DNA from: a virus
DNA: 21,128 bases
Strand: one strand, 5' to 3'
Virus record (IMG/VR): IMGVR_UViG_3300029448_000531
Coordinates: 1-21,128 of that record
The notes below the pieces were generated by a model. That model was not told where the DNA came from, searched no databases, and saw nothing but the letters and a program-made list of their open reading frames with translations. Below are positions 15,016 to 21,128 of this stretch, in pieces. The stretch's first letter is position 1. Every line of letters begins with the position of its first letter. Position numbers and translations under genes: made by a program.

Positions 15016-15473
15016 TAGTTTAACTCCTTTTCAAATTCTACATGTTTAGATTTATAACCATACTTAGGCATAACTTTTTTATAACCTGGTCTCATATAAG
15101 CTTTTATTTTTTTACAACCGTTTGTTTTTGCAAACTGTTCTAAAGTATTAATTAATTTTTCTTCCCATAAATTCATTTTTTTTCCTGTACATATTAAACC
15201 TTGTAATTCTTTAAAGTTAGGATTTTCAAATATTCTTGTGGTGACAACACCATAAACTTTATTTGACTCTCCATCCTCTGCACCAAATATTAAAAACAAT
15301 TGATTATCACCTGATAACAAAAGTTGTTTAATATCTTCTGGTTCAGCATAACGGCCACTGTAAACCAACGCCTCTGCAATCATAAAATGAACTAAAGACC
15401 AAATGTCTTCTATCTTTGAAGGTATAATTGGTAATACTTCAATATCGTTTTTAATTATCTTTTCTGCTTGCAT
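15015..15473 (-). CDS. GNAT-fold-like protein, T7 gp13-type
   Basis: A 152-residue protein with the outline of a GNAT-like fold: an N-terminal helix pair around IEDIWSLVHFMI, strands NQLFLIFGAED and KVYGVVTTRIF, a helix ELINTLEQF-like segment (KLINTLEQFAKTNG) and C-terminal KKIKAYMRPGYKKVMPKYGYK. The position among virion genes matches T7 gp13, a GNAT-like virion-assembly protein (DUF2833 family), so that identity is more likely than a free acetyltransferase. The acetyl-CoA loop (R/QxxGxG/A) is not evident, suggesting loss of catalysis. It starts 23 bases inside the preceding gene without a clear ribosome site; its stop overlaps the next ATG. Confidence 0.6.
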   Translation of the reverse strand: MQAEKIIKNDIEVLPIIPSKIEDIWSLVHFMIAEALVYSGRYAEPEDIKQLLLSGDNQLFLIFGAEDGESNKVYGVVTTRIFENPNFKELQGLICTGKKMNLWEEKLINTLEQFAKTNGCKKIKAYMRPGYKKVMPKYGYKSKHVEFEKELN

Positions 15474-16383
15474 TGACTATATCATAAATACGTTTAAATT
15501 TTTTTTGCTGATCATAAAAAAAATCAGCTCCAGCTTTTCTCATGTTCTTAAAACTTTTTGGATCAGCTCCAGATAAAATACCAGCTCCTAAAACAGCATC
15601 TGCTCTAGAGACAAATTCGCCATCAGCTAATTGTGCTAACATAGTGTCTTCATCTTTATTACCATTACCAGTTCCGTCTTCTACATAACCTTCAGCTCTT
15701 ACATAGTTATTATAATCGTTTTCATTATGATCTGTTTTTGATGGCAAGTAGTTAACACCACCTTTGTTAAATTTTGGTATGGCAGTTGCAAGTCCACCTT
15801 GGTTTGCATAAAACATATTATTATTAATAGTTTCGTCTAGTGTTGGTCTAGTGTTTATTGCTGGCACAAAGGCACCTTCAAGATTAGCAGCCTGCTCTGT
15901 ATAAGCTTTTTTATAATCTTCTTCGGTAATCATTGGTTTATCTTCTTCTTCATCAGCTAAAAGAGGTAACACACTCGATGCAAGGAAAGCAGTCTCTAAT
16001 GGTTTATCTTTTGCTTTTTTTAATAAATTAGCTGCAATTCCATCTTTTGATGAAGCGTCAACAACGTTTAATCCAGACAATTCTCCACCTCTTGAAATTA
16101 TGTCTTTACCAAATTTATCTACGCCTATAACTGTACCTTTAGGCATGTTAGCTCTATTTAAAAAACTTGTTCCTAAATCTCCTTTTGGCATAGGAGGTTT
16201 TGCATTTTGCATACCAATACTTGATAATGCTGGATTCTGAAATGATGCAGGCCCTATACCTGAAGCACCTAAAGCGTAAGAACCACCACCAATAATGGCA
16301 GCATCTCTCAATGCTCTCTTTGTTGATTTACCTCTGAGTTTTTGTACACCAAATGTGGCTAATGCTAATGTAAATGGATCCAT
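15451..16383 (-). CDS. Virion protein with ADGEFV-type conserved C-terminal motif
   Basis: A 310-residue protein. The first 50 residues contain a hydrophobic Gly/Ala-rich stretch. The C-terminal half carries the best-conserved part: KFNKGGVNYLPSK (204-216), NYVRAEGYVEDG, then DTMLAQLADGEFVSRADAVLG (246-266) and FFYDQQKKFKRIYD. Sequences of the form DGEFV-x3-AV-x-GAG are common in phage tail and internal virion proteins, so a structural role is well supported although the exact location is not. It follows a 35-base gap after the glycosyltransferase gene, has no ribosome site, and its end overlaps the GNAT-like gene by 23 bases. Confidence 0.7.
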   Translation of the reverse strand: MDPFTLALATFGVQKLRGKSTKRALRDAAIIGGGSYALGASGIGPASFQNPALSSIGMQNAKPPMPKGDLGTSFLNRANMPKGTVIGVDKFGKDIISRGGELSGLNVVDASSKDGIAANLLKKAKDKPLETAFLASSVLPLLADEEEDKPMITEEDYKKAYTEQAANLEGAFVPAINTRPTLDETINNNMFYANQGGLATAIPKFNKGGVNYLPSKTDHNENDYNNYVRAEGYVEDGTGNGNKDEDTMLAQLADGEFVSRADAVLGAGILSGADPKSFKNMRKAGADFFYDQQKKFKRIYDIVNASRKDN

Positions 16384-16384
16384 A

Positions 16385-16406
16385 GTCTATTTGTTTAATT
16401 ATAGAC
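16385..16406. repeat. Short inverted repeat in the gap before the virion genes
   Basis: GTCTAT (16385-16390) and ATAGAC (16401-16406) are perfect reverse complements with a 10-base loop. They fill most of the 35-base gap (16384-16418), the widest gap in this gene block, directly before the ATG of the 310-residue virion protein. A weak stem in the leader or a processing site is possible; six base pairs may also be chance. Confidence 0.3.
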
Positions 16407-16418
16407 AATATTACCATT

Positions 16419-17300
16419 TTACTTATTAAGTTTCAACTCATCGCCAAAACGACCTTCGTATTGATGTTCGCCTACATGGACAATCTTATCTGCAATATAG
16501 GCATAACATTTACCCCCAATATCTTTCCAAAGCTTACAAAAAGAAAAGTCTTCACCAAGATAAGTTTTAGTTTTTGGGTCATGTATACAATCAAAGAAAT
16601 TCCACATATTAGGTTTATCTATATATTCACCATTTATTACAGTTTTCTGTACAATAGATTTCTCTGGATAATGTTTAATCAGTTTTTCAAATACAGATCG
16701 TTTTATTAACATACATCCTGTAGGACTATGAGTTACTTCTATAATACCTTTATTTACTTTAATATTAGCATCATCTGCTACTCTTATTGGATAAGTGTTT
16801 AAAGCTTTTTTTAAATCATTAGGTGTTTTAATTTTATTGTCTTTAATTCTATCCATAGCTTTATCCCACATAATTGTTTTTAGAGGATAAGGAATAGATA
16901 TTATGTCCTTATCTTTATCAATCATTTTAAATATTGACTCAGGGTTAAAATAAATGTCAGAATCAATAAATAACATATGTGAATAATTTGATTCTAAGAA
17001 ACCAGATACACATAAATTTCTACCTTGTGTTACTAATGAAGATTTCATTAATTGAAATTTTATTTTTGTTTTTTTCTGTAAAGCTAGTTTTTGTAATTCA
17101 AGTAAAGCTTGAGTATAATGTATAGAACACTCACTATGCACAGGGGTTGCTAAGAATATCGAATGAGGTGAAATACCATTTGATTTAGTTTCTTCCTTCC
17201 ACATTGGTGTAATAGCTTTATCAAAAGGTTTTGTTTCTATTTCTACTTCCTTAACTGTTTGATATGTATCTTCGTTTACAAAAGTTTTATTTTCGCTCAT
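16419..17300 (-). CDS. GT-A fold glycosyltransferase
   Basis: A 293-residue sugar transferase. After a 40-residue leader the fold begins SIFLATPVHSECSIHYTQAL, then the strand KIKFQLMKSSLVTQGRN and the metal-binding DxD motif in MLFIDSDIYF (D113, D115). A later GCMLIKRSVFEKL and the acidic FFDC/LGEDFSFCKLW region complete a GT-A core, as in family 2-like enzymes. It would transfer a sugar from a nucleotide donor in the cytoplasm; acceptor unknown. AGGAG six bases before the ATG supports the start, which is 14 bases inside the GT-B gene. The pairing with a second transferase suggests consecutive steps on one acceptor. Confidence 0.82.
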   Translation of the reverse strand: MSENKTFVNEDTYQTVKEVEIETKPFDKAITPMWKEETKSNGISPHSIFLATPVHSECSIHYTQALLELQKLALQKKTKIKFQLMKSSLVTQGRNLCVSGFLESNYSHMLFIDSDIYFNPESIFKMIDKDKDIISIPYPLKTIMWDKAMDRIKDNKIKTPNDLKKALNTYPIRVADDANIKVNKGIIEVTHSPTGCMLIKRSVFEKLIKHYPEKSIVQKTVINGEYIDKPNMWNFFDCIHDPKTKTYLGEDFSFCKLWKDIGGKCYAYIADKIVHVGEHQYEGRFGDELKLNK

Positions 17301-18216
17301 TCAGGGCTCCTTGTAAAAAGTTTGTCCATTCTTGTCCTTTTTTATTCCAATTATAAAATCTTTTATAGAATTTTTGTTGTTCATTTAAATGGTCTTGTAT
17401 GTAATCTTCATGTAAATATGTTGATGCAACTTTAATTGCTTCAGCAGTGCTTTGAGCCATAATTTCATAATCATCAGTGTAATTTATATATACAGGCCAT
17501 TCGGCACAAGTTTCATATAATGCACCAAAGTTATTTGTTATTACATGCAAGCCTGCTGCCAAAGGTTCTAAAGCAGATGCACAAAAAGTTTCTTCAAATA
17601 TACTTGGATAAACAAATAAATCATAATCAGTTATGTGTTCTAAAATATATTCATTTGGTTTGTAACCAATGTAATTTACATTTTTTAATTTATGTGCTTG
17701 ATCATAAAGTGGTTTAAATAATTGATCATGGCTAGATTCAAATTCACTACCATAAATTTTTCCAGAGCTGTAAACATCTAATGTTATATTTGGATCATCT
17801 ATTTCTTGCATAGCCCTTAATAAAACATTTAAACCTCTCCATGGCGTGCATTGATGAATTATTTTTATTGGATCACCTTTTTTATAAACTTTTCTTTTTG
17901 GAAAATTGTTTATACCGTTTTTTATTACTATAGATTTTTCAGTTGGTATATCAAAATAATATCTAAACTTTTCATAGTTCCAATTACTATTAAATACATA
18001 CCAATCATATTCATCATGCCTATCTTTATTTCTAAAAAAAGATTGCAAGTTTGGTTGATCGTAAGAATTTTTTTGCCAAAGTATATTTAATTTTTTTGGA
18101 TCTAAAGGAACTTTGCCTGGTATAGATGTACATATTTGTACTTGATCTAACAGTTCTTTTGAAACATGCTTTTCTAGAAGCTCCATTTGTAATTCAGTAG
18201 CTCCTCTTGGTTCCAT
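17287..18216 (-). CDS. GT-B fold glycosyltransferase, family 4-like
   Basis: A 309-residue protein with the C-terminal half of a family 4 transferase: IIHQCTPWRGLNVLL (119-133), the strand LDVYSSG (147-152), NYIGYKPNEYILEHI, DLFVYPSIFEETF and the nucleotide-sugar motif E-x7-E (E209 to E217), followed by PLAAGLHVITNNFGALYE. The N-terminal half is short but complete, starting MEPRGATELQMELLEKH, so the gene seems intact. Donor and acceptor are not readable. Likely targets are virion proteins, phage DNA bases or host surface sugars. It starts by a TAATG overlap with the 66-residue gene. Confidence 0.85.
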   Translation of the reverse strand: MEPRGATELQMELLEKHVSKELLDQVQICTSIPGKVPLDPKKLNILWQKNSYDQPNLQSFFRNKDRHDEYDWYVFNSNWNYEKFRYYFDIPTEKSIVIKNGINNFPKRKVYKKGDPIKIIHQCTPWRGLNVLLRAMQEIDDPNITLDVYSSGKIYGSEFESSHDQLFKPLYDQAHKLKNVNYIGYKPNEYILEHITDYDLFVYPSIFEETFCASALEPLAAGLHVITNNFGALYETCAEWPVYINYTDDYEIMAQSTAEAIKVASTYLHEDYIQDHLNEQQKFYKRFYNWNKKGQEWTNFLQGALNERK

Positions 18217-18416
18217 TATTTTTTTGTTTCTGCGCCTAGGGTTACTCTTGTTACAGTTATTTCGAGGTCTTGTCTAAAATCATTTTCAGTAGTATCAGTA
18301 TTGGGATCAGCAACATCAAGATTAAAATGCTCTTTGCTATCATATACTTTTCCCGTTCTTTTATTTTTAATAATTTCTTTTGCTACCGCAGGTATTTTAT
18401 GAGGATCTTTGATCAT
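18216..18416 (-). CDS. Small conserved virion-module protein, unknown function
   Basis: A 66-residue protein that I do not recognise. It has a basic N-terminal helix (DPHKIPAVAKEIIKNKRTG) and an acidic, Asp/Thr-rich middle (DVADPNTDTTENDF), ending in a short strand-like LEITVTRVTLG. It contains no cysteine and no membrane span. Its ATG overlaps the TGA of the 44-residue basic gene and its TAA overlaps the ATG of the GT-B gene, so it sits in the middle of a strictly coupled string of genes. Confidence 0.65.
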   Translation of the reverse strand: MIKDPHKIPAVAKEIIKNKRTGKVYDSKEHFNLDVADPNTDTTENDFRQDLEITVTRVTLGAETKK

Positions 18417-18547
18417 TGTCTACGTCCTTGTCTATTATATTTTTTATTATGTTGCAACTTTTTTTTCTTATTTAAATTTTTACAATGTCTTCGAGGTCTT
18501 TTTCTAGGTTTATCTCTTTCTACAAAGTCTTTAAATTTTCTAGCCAT
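18413..18547 (-). CDS. 44-residue strongly basic protein
   Basis: A short frame encoding a peptide with 20 Lys/Arg residues in 44 and almost no acidic residues after residue 12. It starts MARKFKDFVERDKPRKRP and ends KKYNRQGRRQ. I have seen comparable small basic proteins in marine phages, with no known role. Nucleic-acid binding, for example DNA condensation in the capsid or RNA binding, is the obvious inference. AGGAAA just before the ATG serves as ribosome site; the start lies eight bases inside the preceding gene and the TGA overlaps the next ATG (ATGA), which makes the reading frame credible. Confidence 0.75.
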   Translation of the reverse strand: MARKFKDFVERDKPRKRPRRHCKNLNKKKKLQHNKKYNRQGRRQ

Positions 18548-18875
18548 TTTCCTGTGATCTATCTATTAAGGCATAACTAATAGCACCTGTAATAGTATTT
18601 GCACTAGCCGCTTGTATTTTTAAAACATCACTAGCTTCCATATTTAAACTTGATAATACTAAATTAGTAAAATTTTTATTAAGTTGTGAATGACTTATTT
18701 CAACATCTGATCCTCCACTCTTTTGCAAAAAAGCGTCTACATCTACATTAGATGCAGTCTTATGATTTACTTGTAAAGATTTTACAATTATAGTTGCATC
18801 TGCAGGACATGTAAGAATAGTAGTCTTATCAGTCGTTGTTAAATCAAATGTTTCACTTTTATATCTTATTGTCAT
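18540..18875 (-). CDS. Small beta-rich probable virion protein
   Basis: A 111-residue protein dominated by predicted beta strands: ETFDLTTTDKTTILTCPADATIIVKSL at the start, VDVDAFLQKSG in the middle and the closing ASDVLKIQAAS plus TITGAISYALID. This layout (a small jelly-roll or Ig-like sandwich) fits a capsid decoration, neck or fibre-associated protein; similar proteins occur near tail genes in marine phages. One cysteine (C24) and no catalytic motif. Its ATG overlaps the TGA of the 54-residue gene, and its end overlaps the 44-residue basic gene by eight bases. Confidence 0.65.
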   Translation of the reverse strand: MTIRYKSETFDLTTTDKTTILTCPADATIIVKSLQVNHKTASNVDVDAFLQKSGGSDVEISHSQLNKNFTNLVLSSLNMEASDVLKIQAASANTITGAISYALIDRSQENG

Positions 18876-19036
18876 TGCATAAAGTAATTAAACGAATCTT
18901 GTTCGTTTTTCAAGTCTTGTTGATAAGAAGTATTTAATTGATTTTCAATTGTAGCCAATCCTTGGTTAATTTGTCTAAAACCTTCGACACTATACTCTTG
19001 TGGTGGTTCGGGTACATATACGTTAATTTTTGCCAT
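18872..19036 (-). CDS. 54-residue protein, unknown function
   Basis: A short frame starting MAKINVYVPEPPQEYSVEGF and followed by a Gln/Asn-rich amphipathic helix (FRQINQGLATIENQLNTSY, then DLKNEQDSFNYF). The proline-rich start followed by one helix suggests a small structural or chaperone-like helper. Its ATG overlaps the stop of the gp10-like gene (TAATG) and its TGA overlaps the next ATG (ATGA), so it is probably translated by coupling. I know similar small proteins next to tail genes in marine phages; the function is not known. Confidence 0.7.
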   Translation of the reverse strand: MAKINVYVPEPPQEYSVEGFRQINQGLATIENQLNTSYQQDLKNEQDSFNYFMQ

Positions 19037-20964
19037 TATCTTCTACCATCTGGTTTAACATCAGCTCTAAATGTTCCAAATCTCCATGTTTCATTTGTAG
19101 CTGTATTTTCAATTTTAATGTTAGCTAATCTTCCTCTAGCTCTTGTATCTATTTTTTGTGTTGAAGATGATATAGTAAAAGGACCAAGCTGTGAAGAAGA
19201 ACCAGAGTCAATTGGAAAATTTTTAAGAAATATTGTTACTTTTGCATTTCCTTGTAGATTTTTAAAATCTGGTAAAAATCTACTTAGTCGTAACATATAT
19301 TCTCCATCTCCATCAGTAGGTAAATCAAAATCTCCAGATTGTATAAACGCAGCTATAGCAGTGGTTGTTCCATTAAGTGCGATTTCGTTAGTGCCTACTT
19401 CTTGTGCAAAATAAAGAGTTGAGCCAAAAGTATTGGTTGCTCCACTTAAAATAGGTAATGAAGGTGTCCCTGATGTATTGTATTCAGTTGCATAAGGTAC
19501 ATCATATGTGCTTGCATCTGCATAAGAACTTCTAGCTAATGTCATTGTCGACCAAGTATTTTCAACATAATTATAAACAACAGATCTATTATTTTGTGTA
19601 GCTGGATTTCCAGATGGTGTACCTGCAGGATAAAACCAAATAATTTCGTTAAATAAAGAATTATGAGAACCATAAATAATTTCATTAGAAGAGTAATTAA
19701 TACCAACATTTGATCCGGTAGTCGTGAATACAAAATCTTCTACAAGTGACGGCAGTAATTTAACCGTACCATCAAATACAAAAAAACCTCCACCTGCTCC
19801 CATCCAGAATACTTTACCGTCCGCATAAACAGTTGCATGTTGTCCTATACATCCACAGTTAGATCCTACTTGTCTAATAGAAAATGTAAATGGAGGACCA
19901 ACAAATTGCATAGTATAAGCTGCTTGGTCTGTTAAAATTAAGTTATAATCTTTACCTGATACTGCTGCTACAATTTTATTACCTGTATCTAATCTAAAGG
20001 TACCTGCAGTATTAACTGATGTTGGTTGATAAACACTATAATTTTCTTGGTCACTAAACCTAATAAACATAGGATCTTGTGTTGTCGTATTACCTATTGT
20101 TGTTTCAGTTCCAAAATGAACAACGTGTCTATCTCTATCAGAAGTAATTGTAAGTCTTGTTTTTGTAGGAGCTCCAGTCATAATAGTTGCTCTTACTGTT
20201 AAAGGATTTGATACAGCTGGGTTCCATACAAACGTTTTACCATCTTTAACTGTAGCAATTAATTGTGCACCAAAATTATCTAGTGACCATGTTCCAGGAT
20301 CTAGAATAACCGAAGAAGTTGTAGAACCTGAACCCCAAGTTAATCTACTCCATGTACTTGTACCCCAACCATAACCATAAGTTTGAATTGTAGGGCCTAT
20401 TTCTTCGTAAGGATTAATACTAGCACTCCCTGCAGTAGACATACCTGTACCAGTTTCATTAGATTTCATTTGAATTGTAAATGTACTTGTTGTAGGAACT
20501 GTTAAAATTTCAAAAGTAAAATCAGTAAAGTTAGCTGTTGTATAACCAGTTGCTCCTCCTCCTGGGAGTGTGACCGAAGTAAATGTAATATACTCTCCGA
20601 CATCGAGTCCGTGACTTGATTTTGTAACTGTAACTGTATTTGAGTTTTGTGTAGATGTAAATGTTGCTCCAGTAATTGCTGTAGCTAACGGAGTAATATC
20701 ATAAAATTTATCTTCATAATAAATGTATAATGCTTTTGATGTACCTAATGCTGCATATCTTCTACCTTCTAAATCTGTCCAAGTGTGTTGTGCACGTGTA
20801 GGACCAGATATTGTATCAGTTCCTATAGCAGTAAAGCCACCAATTTTTTCTGGTTGTCCATATCTAAATCTTACAAAATCACCATCTATCCACTGACCTT
20901 CTGCGCCTGATGGTGTATCTGCTTTGTTAAATCCTGGGACTATTTGTACATTTCTTAAAGGCAT
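19036..20964 (-). CDS. P22 gp10-like packaged-DNA stabilisation / tail protein
   Basis: A 642-residue, Gly/Thr/Ser-rich, beta-rich protein. Its N-terminus (GFNKADTPSGAEGQWIDGDF from residue 11, then VRFRYGQPEKIGGF) and repeated short strands such as RYAALGTSKALYIYY, FVWNPAVSNPL and GKVFWMGAGGGFFVFDG resemble the phage-stabilisation family of P22 gp10, a beta-propeller-type hub that plugs the portal after packaging and joins the tail. That identity is my recognition of the family and not a computed match. Length is close to the larger marine members. The start at 20964 has only a weak ribosome site. Its stop overlaps the 54-residue gene. Confidence 0.72.
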   Translation of the reverse strand: MPLRNVQIVPGFNKADTPSGAEGQWIDGDFVRFRYGQPEKIGGFTAIGTDTISGPTRAQHTWTDLEGRRYAALGTSKALYIYYEDKFYDITPLATAITGATFTSTQNSNTVTVTKSSHGLDVGEYITFTSVTLPGGGATGYTTANFTDFTFEILTVPTTSTFTIQMKSNETGTGMSTAGSASINPYEEIGPTIQTYGYGWGTSTWSRLTWGSGSTTSSVILDPGTWSLDNFGAQLIATVKDGKTFVWNPAVSNPLTVRATIMTGAPTKTRLTITSDRDRHVVHFGTETTIGNTTTQDPMFIRFSDQENYSVYQPTSVNTAGTFRLDTGNKIVAAVSGKDYNLILTDQAAYTMQFVGPPFTFSIRQVGSNCGCIGQHATVYADGKVFWMGAGGGFFVFDGTVKLLPSLVEDFVFTTTGSNVGINYSSNEIIYGSHNSLFNEIIWFYPAGTPSGNPATQNNRSVVYNYVENTWSTMTLARSSYADASTYDVPYATEYNTSGTPSLPILSGATNTFGSTLYFAQEVGTNEIALNGTTTAIAAFIQSGDFDLPTDGDGEYMLRLSRFLPDFKNLQGNAKVTIFLKNFPIDSGSSSQLGPFTISSSTQKIDTRARGRLANIKIENTATNETWRFGTFRADVKPDGRR

Positions 20965-20982
20965 AAGCCATTTTACAACATT

Positions 20983-21128
20983 TTAAAGCTTTATCCAAGT
21001 CGCAGGGTTAGGTATTAAAATCTCGCTTACTTTATTCTTTTCAGAAGTCATAATTATATCCCCACTTATTGAAATACGGGGAGACTGTTCTTTTGTCTTC
21101 TTAGTCCCGTGTTTTAAAGAACTAGGAA
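20983..21128 (-). CDS. 3' end of an unidentified gene entering from the right edge
   Basis: The minus strand is open from the window edge to a TAA at 20985-20983, giving 48 residues that contain KHGTKKTKEQ and end SEILIPNPATWIKL. An internal ATG at 21051 could give a 23-residue product, but the frame stays open upstream of it, so a longer gene cut by the edge is more likely. It lies 18 bases before the gp10-like gene, in the same direction. No family can be named from the fragment. Confidence 0.5.
   Translation of the reverse strand, partial: PSSLKHGTKKTKEQSPRISISGDIIMTSEKNKVSEILIPNPATWIKL

Noticed and set aside
15015-15473. Reading the GNAT-like protein as an active acetyltransferase
   Set aside because: The acetyl-CoA pyrophosphate-binding loop is not evident and the neighbourhood is structural, so a T7 gp13-type role is preferred.
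18270-18557. Plus-strand frame of 95 codons with hydrophobic segments
   Set aside because: Antisense to the 66- and 44-residue genes; the apparent Phe-rich hydrophobicity comes from complementing Lys codons.
18938-19414. Plus-strand frame of 158 codons
   Set aside because: Antisense to the 54-residue gene and the gp10-like gene, both of which have coupled starts; no ribosome site and no recognisable feature.
21035-21110. Imperfect inverted repeat with ACGGG and CCCGT arms near the right edge, considered as a terminator or promoter element
   Set aside because: The arms are interrupted, the loop is long, there is no T-tract and it lies within an open reading frame.
1-21128. tRNA genes, CRISPR arrays, insertion sequences, attachment sites
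   Set aside because: No cloverleaf, no regularly spaced direct repeats, no transposase or integrase, and almost no non-coding space to hold them.

Overview
The window is a stretch of a compact, AT-rich (by eye about one third G+C) bacteriophage genome. Nearly every base is coding, neighbouring genes overlap by a few bases, and the content is purely viral: a family A DNA polymerase, a primase, helicases, a RecB-like nuclease, virion proteins and a P22 gp10-like tail/DNA-stabilisation protein. The style (AT-rich, tiny four-cysteine proteins, Leu-type PolA, AEP primase, SNF2 helicase, GNAT-like virion protein) fits short-tailed marine phages of low-GC bacteria such as SAR11. That host is an inference; nothing in the window identifies it directly. 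No terminase, portal, capsid, RNA polymerase, integrase, tRNA or CRISPR array is visible.

Layout, read in the direction of transcription of the minus strand (right to left). (1) 21128-16384: the end of an unidentified gene, the 642-residue gp10-like protein, a chain of four small genes (54, 111, 44 and 66 residues) joined by TAATG/ATGA overlaps, then two glycosyltransferases (GT-B type, then GT-A type). (2) 16383-10670: virion module with a 310-residue virion protein, a GNAT-like T7 gp13-type protein, a Gln/Gly-rich protein, a 291-residue protein, an 804-residue probable ejection protein, and a 71-residue protein with one membrane segment that could be a holin-like protein. (3) 10661-1733: replication module with a PD-(D/E)XK nuclease, a 181-residue unknown, a probable ssDNA-binding protein, an AEP-type primase, a UvrD-like SF1 helicase, a DUF3310 protein, a 39-residue zinc-ribbon protein and PolA, followed by a LAGLIDADG homing-endonuclease gene. 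(4) 372-1: a coiled-coil protein and a ribbon-helix-helix-like protein running off the left edge.

Two islands run on the plus strand. One is a group of four small unknown genes (443-1318). The other is a single SNF2-family helicase gene (8552-9958) set head-to-head against the replication genes over a perfect 12-bp inverted repeat, and tail-to-tail with the nuclease gene with a 38-bp coding overlap.

Inferred operation: PolA copies DNA, the AEP primase supplies primers, and the UvrD-like and SNF2-like motors replace the T7 gp4/DnaB helicase that is absent here. The probable SSB and the RecB-like nuclease handle single strands and ends. The virion genes supply the tail and internal ejection proteins, and the glycosyltransferases probably modify a virion or host-surface target. 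Genes recovered by reading the strands directly include the zinc ribbon (3607-3726), the 44-residue basic protein (18413-18547), the 54-residue protein (18872-19036) and two edge-truncated genes.
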